Assembly (NCBI RefSeq): GCF_003609635.1
Contig: NZ_MCIA01000001.1
Span: 222,906 to 286,905 of the forward strand
Source: Lacrimispora algidixylanolytica
GTDB taxonomy: Bacteria > Bacillota > Clostridia > Lachnospirales > Lachnospiraceae
Direction: 5' to 3'
Length of the DNA: 64,000 nucleotides
Below the pieces are notes generated by a model that saw only the letters and a program-made list of their open reading frames with translations, was not told the DNA's origin and did no database searches. Positions 24,295 through 32,193 of this stretch are shown in pieces (positions within the stretch are counted from its first letter, which is position 1; every line of letters begins with the position of its first letter). Made by a program: the position numbers and the translations under genes.

Positions 24295-25044
24295 TTACCA
24301 CTCCTTTCTGGCAAATGATCGGCTACCATAAATATAGATTGCCAAAAACATCCCAACCAGTAAAAATACACCCAGCCAGTCAATGGGAACGTAATAAAAG
24401 TCTGAAATTCTAGTACTCTCATCCCAGTTTAACCCGACCCGCATCATGACCCCGTAATAGCCCCAAATCAGTAGTTTACCAATGCCCTTTGGCAAAAACA
24501 TACTAAACAATCCCGCAAGACTGCCTAGAAGCCCCAATGTAAGAGGAACCATCTGATTTGAAAAATGAAGAGATAACACCTGTTGAAGCAGCAATATAGT
24601 AACATGAACGCCAATGGTAGAAATCAGATAGAACAAAATCTTATCCCAGGGAATGGGCCCTCCAAAGCCTTTGATAACTCCAAATGAAAGAATCATTAAG
24701 ACCTGAAAAACTGTAATTGCCACCACCTGAATGACTCCGCACAAGTACTTGGCATGGAACAGAGTTTCTGCAGGTATTATAGTCTCTAACAGCTTAAAGG
24801 TTTGGCCTTTTTGTTCCACATCACAAAGTCTGGAAGCCAAAACAGCAATTATAATAGGCATCATAATGGCATTTAATATGGGAAAATGATAGAGACACTG
24901 ATACCAGCCCTGAGCAAGTTTTTCCCCGTTCATGTTGCCAAAGGAATATAATCCCCATAAGCACTGGACTCCTAGAAGAACAGCTACTGTGGTGAAAATC
25001 CCTTTTCTTTTTATTTTTTGAAATTCCATAGCAAGTACTTTCAT
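24295..25044 (-). CDS. ABC transporter permease, lantibiotic-immunity MutE/SpaE-like
   Basis: A 249-aa ABC-2 type permease beginning MKVLAMEFQKIKRKGIFTTV, with six membrane segments. The frame is open farther upstream but runs through the ATPase gene. ATG 25044 overlaps the ATPase stop (TAATG) and was chosen. It pairs with the following permease to form the membrane channel of the transporter. The gene order ATPase, permease E, permease G is the standard LanFEG order. Expression is probably controlled by the divergent two-component pair at 27250-29438. Confidence 0.82.
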   Translation of the reverse strand: MKVLAMEFQKIKRKGIFTTVAVLLGVQCLWGLYSFGNMNGEKLAQGWYQCLYHFPILNAIMMPIIIAVLASRLCDVEQKGQTFKLLETIIPAETLFHAKYLCGVIQVVAITVFQVLMILSFGVIKGFGGPIPWDKILFYLISTIGVHVTILLLQQVLSLHFSNQMVPLTLGLLGSLAGLFSMFLPKGIGKLLIWGYYGVMMRVGLNWDESTRISDFYYVPIDWLGVFLLVGMFLAIYIYGSRSFARKEW

Positions 25045-25958
25045 TATAGACTCACCGCCGTTCCTGTTAATTCTATGAAGATCTCTTCCAGTGTCTTTTT
25101 CCTTTCTTCCACGCGAACAATTCCAATGGCTTCTTGAGAAAGATGAGATATGTGGGTAGCAAGTTCCTGATCCAAAAGTTCTGGTAAGAGCAGAAATGCC
25201 CCCTCCTCCCTGCACATAATTCCATTCCTTTGAAATACCGCTTTGGCATCTTCATTATTCAGGGTGCGAACTGCTATGCTGCTCTTGCTCTTATCATGAA
25301 GAACCTTTAAGCTATCCTGAAATACCAGCTCTCCTTTGCTGATTACTCCGATGTGGTCCGCCATCTGTTCAATCTCATTTAAGAGATGGCTGGAAACCAT
25401 GACTGTCATTCCAAATGTCTTTGGAAGGGAACGTATGAGTTCACGCATCTCCTGGATTCCTGCTGGGTCAAGACCATTGGTCGGCTCATCAAGTACCAGA
25501 AGCTTTGGATTTCCAAGAAGCGCTCCTGCAAGCCCCAGTCGCTGTTTCATTCCCAGGGAGTACTGACCCGCTTTTTTATCCCTTTGATTTTCCAGGCGGA
25601 CAATCTTTAATACCCTGTCGATTTCCTCCTCTGGCACACCTTTTAAGGTGCTGATGATCTTTAAGTTTTCCCTTCCGGTTAAGTGGGCATAATAGCTTGG
25701 TGATTCTATGAGTGAACCGGCGTCTTTTAATATGCTAAGCCGGTTGTTACGATCCATCTCTTTTCCAAAGACGGTAATGGTTCCGCTGGTCGGCTTTGAA
25801 AGTCCCAGTATCATTTTCATTGTGGTAGTCTTACCAGCTCCATTGGGGCCGAGAAATCCGTAGACCACTCCCCTTGGCACTTTTAAGTCCAAATCCTTTA
25901 CACTCATGGCTTCTCCATATTTCTTGCAAAGGGCGCTTGTGGTTATGATATCCGTCAT
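25044..25958 (-). CDS. ABC transporter ATP-binding protein, lantibiotic-immunity MutF/SpaF-like
   Basis: A 304-aa ATPase: Walker A GPNGAGKTTT at about 39-48, a QYSLGMKQRLGLAGAL signature, Walker B LLVLDEPTNGLDPAG, and the switch His in VSSHLLNEI. A C-terminal extension of about 80 residues is typical of the lantibiotic-protection subfamily (TIGR03740-like). ATG 25958 has AAGGAGAG at suitable distance; a longer frame to 26000 has no support. It powers the two permeases encoded downstream. Direct CCTTACAT repeats lie 48-88 bases upstream and may be the response-regulator binding site. Confidence 0.87.
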   Translation of the reverse strand: MTDIITTSALCKKYGEAMSVKDLDLKVPRGVVYGFLGPNGAGKTTTMKMILGLSKPTSGTITVFGKEMDRNNRLSILKDAGSLIESPSYYAHLTGRENLKIISTLKGVPEEEIDRVLKIVRLENQRDKKAGQYSLGMKQRLGLAGALLGNPKLLVLDEPTNGLDPAGIQEMRELIRSLPKTFGMTVMVSSHLLNEIEQMADHIGVISKGELVFQDSLKVLHDKSKSSIAVRTLNNEDAKAVFQRNGIMCREEGAFLLLPELLDQELATHISHLSQEAIGIVRVEERKKTLEEIFIELTGTAVSL

Positions 25959-26456
25959 TGTTATACTCTCCTTTTCTTTTCGATGTGTTAATGGTAACAA
26001 AGGCGCCTTACATCTGACTGTAGGCCACCTTACATTTACCTTAAACTTTGGATTTTCTTGTCCAATTTCATTTTTTTCGGCTATAATAAAGGTAGTTTAT
26101 ATTTAAGATAAATGGGTATTCTTTAAGAAAATGTGCCGAGATAATTGAGATTAGTGTACTTACATCTTTTTATTGGAAGCATAAATTTTTAGACGCTATC
26201 AGAACGTATATGGGTATTGGGAATGTTGGTGCAGTTAAAGGCAGTAGGTGCAAGGATACTGTAAAAACCAAACATTTATTAGTCCAGTCATATCTCATTC
26301 CGATAGAAAGTTATAAGATTTTAAAATTAGGGAAGTGATTTATATTTATTTATTTTAAATATTTGAATGATTACATTACTGTGTTGTATAATTCTTTAAG
26401 GACACAATAGTAGGATAGAACGTACCAAATTACAGTGGTACGAAGGAGATGTTTTA
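25959..26456. other. Divergent intergenic region between ABC operon and CPBP gene
   Basis: It contains CCTTACAT-type repeats near its left end (listed separately) and the upstream region of the CPBP gene at its right end. No gene, riboswitch or structured RNA was recognised in between. Confidence 0.4.
26006..26046 (-). promoter_or_regulatory. Direct repeats upstream of the ABC operon, candidate response-regulator site
   Basis: CCTTACAT occurs at 26006-26013 and 26028-26035, and CCTTAAAC at 26039-26046. The spacings of 22 and 11 bases match helical phasing. On the minus strand these read ATGTAAGG, upstream of the ABC operon start at 25958. Direct repeats spaced about one or two helical turns are the usual binding sites of OmpR-type regulators. 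Confidence 0.5.
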
Positions 26457-27119
26457 ATGAAAAACATAAATAAAAAGCAATTATTTCTAATTTGTGCTGT
26501 TCCAACCCTCTGCATTTCAATGTTGCTATTAATCCCGTTTTTAACCAATAGAATAGGAAAAACAGCAGGATATATTTCAGGATTTTGTATTTATTGGTTC
26601 ATCTTTTGTTTTCCAGTCTCTTTGTATAGTTCTAACGGATTTGGTAAATTAAGCGAAATCTATACTCAAAAATCGAATATTACTATAACAATGAGAAATA
26701 TATATTATTCATTCGCATTTATGCCTTGTATAGCCACCTTCTTTGTTGTATTTAAGGGGTATGTTTTAATCGTAGAATTTCAGGTTTTGGCTATCGCTCT
26801 ATTATTTGCAATAATAAATGGAACTTTTGAGGAAATGCTTTGGCGTGGAGTTTTTAATAAAGTTTTTAATAATAATATTTCCTTGTCATACATATATCCA
26901 TCAGTATTTTTTGGTATTTGGCATATAGCATTATATTTGGCAAAAGGAATGGTATACCAAGGTGGATTTGCTTCATTAGTTGGTGGTTCTTTTTTTATGG
27001 GATTATTATGGGGATGGGTTGCATATAAAACAAAGTCTATTAAAGTTGTAACAGCAGTGCATATAATAACTAATTTTTTTGCCTTTACTGGTCTAATTTA
27101 CCAAAATTGGTTTATTTAA
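26457..27119 (+). CDS. CPBP family intramembrane metalloprotease (Abi-like)
   Basis: A 220-aa membrane protein with about six to seven helices. The three CPBP motifs are seen: EEMLWRG (EExxxR) near 121-127, FFGIWH (FxxxH) near 149-154, and HIITN (HxxxN) near 199-203. Family members (Abi/CAAX protease, Rce1 relatives) act as intramembrane proteases and often occur in bacteriocin immunity loci. Here the gene lies between a lantibiotic-type ABC operon and its likely two-component system, which fits a role in peptide stress. AAGGAG precedes the ATG. Confidence 0.85.
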   Translation: MKNINKKQLFLICAVPTLCISMLLLIPFLTNRIGKTAGYISGFCIYWFIFCFPVSLYSSNGFGKLSEIYTQKSNITITMRNIYYSFAFMPCIATFFVVFKGYVLIVEFQVLAIALLFAIINGTFEEMLWRGVFNKVFNNNISLSYIYPSVFFGIWHIALYLAKGMVYQGGFASLVGGSFFMGLLWGWVAYKTKSIKVVTAVHIITNFFAFTGLIYQNWFI

Positions 27120-27249
27120 TTTTAATTCACATCATTTACTGTATATAAGAATTAAGGGAAGCCAAAAAACCGTTTCCCTCAAAATCAAAATACTATCAAC
27201 ACTATTGTTAAGCATAGCCTAAAAAACGAAACGAAGGGATGAGACGACA

Positions 27250-27969
27250 ATGATAGATATCTACGACTGTAAGCTGCTCTTAGTGGATGATGAACCAGAG
27301 CTTCGCAGAATGGTCATTACTATTTTGAAACAAAGCGGTTTTAAGAAAATCATCTCAGCTGGAAACTGCAGCGAGGCGCGTAGTCTGTTTGATTTGGAAA
27401 AACCGGATGTTGTAATCCTTGATGTTTCCCTGCCTGATGGGGACGGCTTTTCCCTGATGCGTGATTTTAGGGCCTCCTCTTCCGTTCCGGTGCTGTTTCT
27501 TTCTGCCAGAGATGAAGATGAAGACCGGCTGCTGGGCCTTGGTCTTGGTGCTGATGATTATATGACTAAGCCATTTCTCCCGAGGGAACTGGTCTTAAGA
27601 CTTCATGCAATTTTAAACCGCACTTATTTTCCGGCTGTCTTAAGCCAAAAATCAAAGCCTGTATTCTTCCTCGGGGATATAAAAGTCGATTTAAACAGTT
27701 GTGAGGTGACCTCACAAAAGGGCAACGCTACCCTTACGGCTAAAGAATTTTCCCTCTTGGAAAAGCTATTTGAAAACAGGGAGAAGATCGTGACCGGGGA
27801 TAGCTTATGTATGGCTGTCTGGGGCGATTCCCTTTATGGGTATGAGAATACCTTGATGGTTCATATCCGCCGCCTCAGGGAAAAGATAGAGCCTATCCCC
27901 TCTTCCCCCCAATACCTGACAACCGTCCGTGGTCTTGGCTATAAGCTGACGGGGGTAACAGTTCTATGA
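27250..27969 (+). CDS. OmpR-family response regulator
   Basis: A 239-aa two-domain regulator. The receiver domain has the acidic pair in LLVDDEPELRR near 11-21, the phosphoacceptor Asp in VVILDVSLPDGDG near 55-67, and the switch Lys in YMTKPF near 105. The C-terminal winged helix (about 135-235) ends HIRRLREKIEP and TVRGLGYKL. A GAAGGGATGAG site precedes the ATG. It overlaps the kinase gene by four bases. The likely target is the divergent ABC operon with CCTTACAT repeats. Confidence 0.92.
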   Translation: MIDIYDCKLLLVDDEPELRRMVITILKQSGFKKIISAGNCSEARSLFDLEKPDVVILDVSLPDGDGFSLMRDFRASSSVPVLFLSARDEDEDRLLGLGLGADDYMTKPFLPRELVLRLHAILNRTYFPAVLSQKSKPVFFLGDIKVDLNSCEVTSQKGNATLTAKEFSLLEKLFENREKIVTGDSLCMAVWGDSLYGYENTLMVHIRRLREKIEPIPSSPQYLTTVRGLGYKLTGVTVL

Positions 27970-29438
27970 AAAGCATGATGAAGGTATTATCTCGTTATGT
28001 GCTATCAGCCGCTGCGGTTGCCGTCCTTTTGCTGGTCATTAATTTCGCTGTCTTAACCATCTGGCTTTTTACAGAAAAAAATGATAAGAATTATTACAGC
28101 ATCAGGCAGACTGCAGATCAGCTTACATTTACCAAGGAGGGATATGAACTTACCGGTTCTGGCAGAGATCAGCTTGAACGAAACAATCAATGGGCCATGC
28201 TTCTAGATCCGGCTGGCGAGGTGATTTGGAATTATAAGCTTCCGGCTGACGTTCCTAAGAGTTATTCCATTTCAGATGTGGCGGGATTTTCACGGTGGTA
28301 CTTAAAGGATTATCCCGTATCTGTCTGGCGGTACGACGATGGCCTATTAGTCGTAGGAAGCCCCAAGGACACCATGTGGAAGTTGGGTATTATGATTCCT
28401 CAAAAATCCATGGATAATTTGAAATTCTGGATTCCCCTGTTTCTGATTTTAAACACCATTACTGCAATTTTCTTTGCCCTAATGTTAGGCCTTAGGCTTT
28501 TTCGATCCTTAAAGCGGATTTCAAATGGGATTCAGGATATGGCAGAAAAGCGGCCTGTGTCCCTCCCCATTAATGGAGTCCTTGGAGATCTTGCCGCGGG
28601 AATTAATAAAGCTTCCAGCCAGCTTATTCTACAGGAGACTGCCCTTAACAAAAGAGACAGTGCCCGCACTACATGGATTGCAGGAATCTCTCACGATATT
28701 CGTACCCCTCTTGCTGTTGCAATGGGCTATGCAAGCCAATTGGAAGAGGATGAGGGGCTTATGAAGGAACAGAAAGACTTGGCAGGCATTGTAAGACGCC
28801 AATGTCAGCGGATTAAGGATTTGGTAAGTGACTTAAACCTTGCTTCAAAGCTGGAATATGAGATGCAGCCATTAAGAAAGGAACAGGCATCCCTTGCCCC
28901 ACTGATTCGAAGTGTGGCAGCCGATATGATAAATGATCATATATCGGAGCAATACACCTTAGAAGTCTCTGTTTCGGACAATGCACAAAATGGGCAACTG
29001 CTGGGTGACAAACAGCTTCTAAAACGTGCCGTATCCAACCTTATTTTAAATAGCATAAAGCACAATCCGGAGGGCTGCGATATTAAAATAGAATTAAGTA
29101 AGGACGGGGAAAACTTTATCCTTTCTGTTGCAGATAATGGAACGGGGTTCCCAAAAGAAGTGTTAGAACGATTGAATGAACTAAAGGAAGATGTAGACCA
29201 TAAGGAAGGCGTTGACTATAAGGAAGGCGTTGACTATAAGGCAGATGTTGACCATAAGGCAGATGTTGACCATGAAAAGGGCACAGAGACAGATGCTTTA
29301 AAAGAACAAAACAACCATGGACTTGGTCTTACCATAGTGTGTCAGATTATAAAGGCTCATAATGGAAGCACTCATTTCACCAATTTAACGGGAGGCGGCT
29401 GTCAGGTGATTTGTTATTTGCCAGCATTGAACTCCTAA
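27966..29438 (+). CDS. HisKA-type sensor histidine kinase with internal tandem repeat
   Basis: A 490-aa membrane kinase with membrane segments near 10-35 and 155-178, separated by an extracytoplasmic domain of about 120 residues. A HAMP-like linker, a HisKA domain with ISHDIRTPLAVAMG (phosphoacceptor His) near 237-250, and a HATPase_c domain with NLILNSIKHNPEG (N box), DNGTGFP (G1) and HGLGLTI (G2) follow. Residues 409-438, between G1 and G2, are five hexapeptide units of the type VDxKxx, encoded by an 18-bp tandem repeat in the ATP-lid loop. This is unusual because the lid contacts ATP and the HisKA domain. The kinase overlaps its regulator gene by four bases and is followed by a terminator. 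Confidence 0.92.
   Translation: MKSMMKVLSRYVLSAAAVAVLLLVINFAVLTIWLFTEKNDKNYYSIRQTADQLTFTKEGYELTGSGRDQLERNNQWAMLLDPAGEVIWNYKLPADVPKSYSISDVAGFSRWYLKDYPVSVWRYDDGLLVVGSPKDTMWKLGIMIPQKSMDNLKFWIPLFLILNTITAIFFALMLGLRLFRSLKRISNGIQDMAEKRPVSLPINGVLGDLAAGINKASSQLILQETALNKRDSARTTWIAGISHDIRTPLAVAMGYASQLEEDEGLMKEQKDLAGIVRRQCQRIKDLVSDLNLASKLEYEMQPLRKEQASLAPLIRSVAADMINDHISEQYTLEVSVSDNAQNGQLLGDKQLLKRAVSNLILNSIKHNPEGCDIKIELSKDGENFILSVADNGTGFPKEVLERLNELKEDVDHKEGVDYKEGVDYKADVDHKADVDHEKGTETDALKEQNNHGLGLTIVCQIIKAHNGSTHFTNLTGGGCQVICYLPALNS
29190..29279 (+). repeat. Five-unit 18-bp coding tandem repeat in the kinase gene
   Basis: Consecutive 18-base units encode DVDHKE, GVDYKE, GVDYKA, DVDHKA and DVDHEK, differing at a few bases each. 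Units 2 and 3 differ at one base, and units 3 and 4 at a few. Length stays in frame, so copy number change would lengthen or shorten the ATP lid by six residues. Confidence 0.85.
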
Positions 29439-29453
29439 AAACTGCATTAAAAT

Positions 29454-29498
29454 AGCTGAGCCTACAGGATTAATCCCTGTTATAGACTCAGCTTTTTC
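29454..29498. terminator. Bidirectional terminator between kinase and fucU genes
   Basis: AGCTGAG (29454-29460) pairs with CTCAGCT (29487-29493), with an inner ACAGG/CCTGT stem. A T tract follows on the plus strand and an A/T-rich flank on the minus strand, so it can end both converging transcripts. Confidence 0.85.
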
Positions 29499-29518
29499 TA
29501 TGGTTGGAAAGGAACGTT

Positions 29519-29953
29519 TTATACTACAACGCCCTTCTTTAATATAATATTTGCGTACAACTCTTTTTCCCCTGTCATAATTACCACAGTGGAACGATCT
29601 TTCGTCCTATCGTAAAAATCCCACTTATCAATCTCTTCAAAGCAGTCTGCGCCTCGCTTATCATGCTTTGCCACAACTTCTTTATAAGTATCCCAAATTG
29701 GAGTTTTTACGTCATCCCCTTTTACCACTCCCATTAAGGTGACCGGGTGCTCCACGTAGGTATCAAGAGGAAATAGCTGAAGGATTGCATCCAAGATTTC
29801 AGGAACCCCGTGTCCATCCATTCGGATTACCTTCTTTCCATAGGTATGACCTGGGAAATTACCGTCTCCAATGGTAAGTTCATCGGTGTGACCCATTTCA
29901 CATAATACTTTTAATAACTCGGGACTGATAATTGGTGGTATTCCTTTTAACAT
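29519..29953 (-). CDS. FucU/RbsD family sugar mutarotase
   Basis: A 144-aa protein of the RbsD/FucU family, closer to FucU by the opening LKGIPPIISPELLKVLCEMGHTDEL and the VRMDGHGVPEILDAI type segment. The catalytic His is in MGHTDE near 21. NFPGH replaces the more usual NFPAH. It interconverts pyranose anomers or ring forms so that imported sugar can be used by the next enzyme. It is the last gene of the transporter operon, separated from the binding-protein gene by a stable hairpin. The substrate of this locus is not known, so fucose should not be assumed. Confidence 0.82.
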   Translation of the reverse strand: MLKGIPPIISPELLKVLCEMGHTDELTIGDGNFPGHTYGKKVIRMDGHGVPEILDAILQLFPLDTYVEHPVTLMGVVKGDDVKTPIWDTYKEVVAKHDKRGADCFEEIDKWDFYDRTKDRSTVVIMTGEKELYANIILKKGVVV

Positions 29954-29975
29954 AATACTCTCCTTTTCTCCAATA

Positions 29976-30000
29976 GCGCTCTTCTATAAAAGAAGAGCGC
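29976..30000 (-). other. Intercistronic hairpin between binding-protein gene and fucU
   Basis: GCGCTCTTCT (29976-29985), loop ATAAA, and AGAAGAGCGC (29991-30000) form a perfect 10-bp stem just after the binding-protein stop. Such hairpins commonly stabilise the upstream mRNA or reduce read-through so that the binding protein is made in excess. Confidence 0.7.
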
Positions 30001-30007
30001 CAAATAA

Positions 30008-31153
30008 TTAATCGTATAAGTTTTGTGAAACCTCACTGCTGTCCATGTTGTCTTTATTATACCACTGACTGCCTGTATCTACATCAGTAACTTTTTCGCC
30101 CTTTGCTGCTGCAACGGCAAGTTTCACGGTCTGATATCCAATCTCTACGGGAGCTTGAGTTACGGCACCAGCCAGTTTGCCTGTTTTGATTCCATCTTTG
30201 ATCATGGTTCCGGAATCAAAAGCAACGCCGATTACGTCTTTTCCAAGTCTTCCTAAGTTCTCATCTCCGGTTAAAAGGCCTTCTCCAGTTTTCTGGTTGG
30301 AAGCGAAGATGCAGATGGTATCATCTTTGTTTAAGATAGTCTGAGCATCTGTAGTCATAAGAGAAGCTTCTACCTTAGAAGGAACCGCTACGTCAAGGAT
30401 TACATTCGCAGTCGTTCCTTTGTCTACCTTTGCATCGCCTACGAACTTATCGTTACCAGTGATAGATACGGTTTTCCCGTCCGCCTTAATTAACTCTGCA
30501 AGCTTATCGATGAAACCAAGACCACGGTTTATGATGGACTCTGAGGTTGCATCCTGGTTTAAAACACCGATTCTAACGCTGGAGGTTGATTTGGCAATCA
30601 GATCTTTAACTAGAGGATATGTGTATACGGCTGCCACTTCTCCTGCCTTGTAATTATCGGTAGCTGCATTGGCAACAACGGCTCCTTCTGGTGCTTTTGG
30701 TACGCCGGAATCAAATCCTACGATCGGAATGCCTGCATCCTGAGATGCTTTGATGCTGTCATTTAATGCAGATACGTCAAGAGCTGCAAGACCAATTGCT
30801 GCTGGTTTCATCTGAACTGCATTGTTCATCATCTGAACCTGTTGCGCAATATCGGATTCGGAATCTGGTCCCTGGAATTCCAGTTTCACACCTAATTCTT
30901 TGGACGCTTTTTCTGCTCCCTTATAAACGGCCTGCCAGTACTGGGACTGGAAGCCCTTTGCTACCATATAAACGGTTACATCGCCGCCCTTATCTTCCCC
31001 TTTGGTGGTAGCTGCCTCACTTGATTTTCCTTCTGCTACTGTTGTTCCTGCTTCACTTTTTCCTGGATTCGCAGTTGTCTTGCTTCCACAGCCGGCTACC
31101 AAAGATGCTACCATTGCTGTTGTTAATAAAACGCCCCATACATTTTTTTTCAT
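30008..31153 (-). CDS. RbsB-type sugar ABC transporter substrate-binding lipoprotein
   Basis: A 381-aa lipoprotein. The signal peptide ends in SLVAGCGSK with the lipobox Cys at about 22, followed by a Ser/Thr/Lys linker. The periplasmic-binding-protein type 1 fold (Peripla_BP_4) starts DVTVYMVAKGFQSQYWQAVYKGAE; VGFDSG and DAQTILNKDDTICIFASNQKTGEG are typical sugar-contact regions. Anchored on the outer face, it delivers sugar to the permease encoded upstream in the operon. The operon order is ATPase, permease, this gene, FucU. The ligand is probably a monosaccharide or polyol. Confidence 0.9.
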   Translation of the reverse strand: MKKNVWGVLLTTAMVASLVAGCGSKTTANPGKSEAGTTVAEGKSSEAATTKGEDKGGDVTVYMVAKGFQSQYWQAVYKGAEKASKELGVKLEFQGPDSESDIAQQVQMMNNAVQMKPAAIGLAALDVSALNDSIKASQDAGIPIVGFDSGVPKAPEGAVVANAATDNYKAGEVAAVYTYPLVKDLIAKSTSSVRIGVLNQDATSESIINRGLGFIDKLAELIKADGKTVSITGNDKFVGDAKVDKGTTANVILDVAVPSKVEASLMTTDAQTILNKDDTICIFASNQKTGEGLLTGDENLGRLGKDVIGVAFDSGTMIKDGIKTGKLAGAVTQAPVEIGYQTVKLAVAAAKGEKVTDVDTGSQWYNKDNMDSSEVSQNLYD

Positions 31154-31206
31154 TTTTTGCTTCCTCCTTCATTTTCTATGTGGAATCTTTCGAGTCACAT
31201 GGCTAG

Positions 31207-32193
31207 TTAGTTTTTCTTCCGGTTTCTATATACATCTGCAAAGACTGCCACGATTAACACCAGACCGGTTGCTACCTGCTGGTAATGGGTCTGAAGGCCC
31301 ACAAAGGGAAGTCCTGTCTTAAGTATGGAGATGATGAACACACCGATCATGGTGCCTGCTATGGTTCCGATTCCTCCTGACATGGAGGTTCCCCCGATAA
31401 CCACGCCTGCGATGGCATCCATCTCAAATCCTGCACCGCCTCCTGGTAATAAAGTGGAGTAGATGGTGGAGTAAGCAAGCCCTGCGATTCCTGCAAAGGT
31501 ACCGCTGATGACGTATGCGATGATTAAATATTTATCCACGTTGACACCGGACAACCTGGTTGCTTCTTTGTTGCTACCAAGTGACAGAATGTAGCGGCCT
31601 GTTTTTGTCTTATTCATAACAACTGCCATGAGTACGGCTGCAGCGATTAGGAATAAAAAGCCAGTGGGGATTAGGAGGCCGCCTTCTGTCTTAATTTTAA
31701 ATATAGAACGGTACCAGCCTTCTGGGTCTGATCCTGATTTCCAGGTAACAGACTGGGCTCCTGTAATGATGGAACCGATTCCTTTTGAAAGCATCATGGT
31801 GCCCAGTGTCGCAATGAATGGAGGGAGTCCAAGCTTTGCTACTAAAAGCCCGTTTATGACTCCGAATAAAGTACCAATTGAAATACAGATAATGATAACC
31901 AGCCAAATGGGGAATCCCATATTTACGCTTAAAAATCCGGCCACCAGACCTGACATAGTAAGTACGGTACCGATGGAAAGATCAATACCTCCGGTTGCTA
32001 TAACAAAACAAATACCAATGGCCATAAATCCAATGTAATAAGATGCGTCAAAGATATTGACCATGGTGCTGTAAGTGGCAAATCTAGGATTCATGATTCC
32101 AAATGTAAGGTAGAGTAGGATAAGAGCCAATAAAGCCACCAGTCTCTGGGTTCCTATCGCTTTGATGATGGGATTATTTTTTAGTTTTTCCAT
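31207..32193 (-). CDS. RbsC-type sugar ABC transporter permease
   Basis: A 328-aa permease of the BPD_transp_2 family with eight to ten membrane segments. Signature regions are FVIATGGIDLSIGTVLTMSG near 60-79, and ISGTFAGIAGLAYS and GVVIGGTSMSGGIGTIAGT in the second half. It probably forms a homodimeric channel with the RbsA-like ATPase, whose gene overlaps it by 20 bases. It imports sugar without phosphorylating it. Confidence 0.92.
   Translation of the reverse strand: MEKLKNNPIIKAIGTQRLVALLALILLYLTFGIMNPRFATYSTMVNIFDASYYIGFMAIGICFVIATGGIDLSIGTVLTMSGLVAGFLSVNMGFPIWLVIIICISIGTLFGVINGLLVAKLGLPPFIATLGTMMLSKGIGSIITGAQSVTWKSGSDPEGWYRSIFKIKTEGGLLIPTGFLFLIAAAVLMAVVMNKTKTGRYILSLGSNKEATRLSGVNVDKYLIIAYVISGTFAGIAGLAYSTIYSTLLPGGGAGFEMDAIAGVVIGGTSMSGGIGTIAGTMIGVFIISILKTGLPFVGLQTHYQQVATGLVLIVAVFADVYRNRKKN

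Noticed and set aside
23557-29438. Lantibiotic biosynthesis cluster
   Set aside because: No precursor peptide, dehydratase or cyclase gene is present; only transporter, protease and two-component genes of the immunity type are seen.
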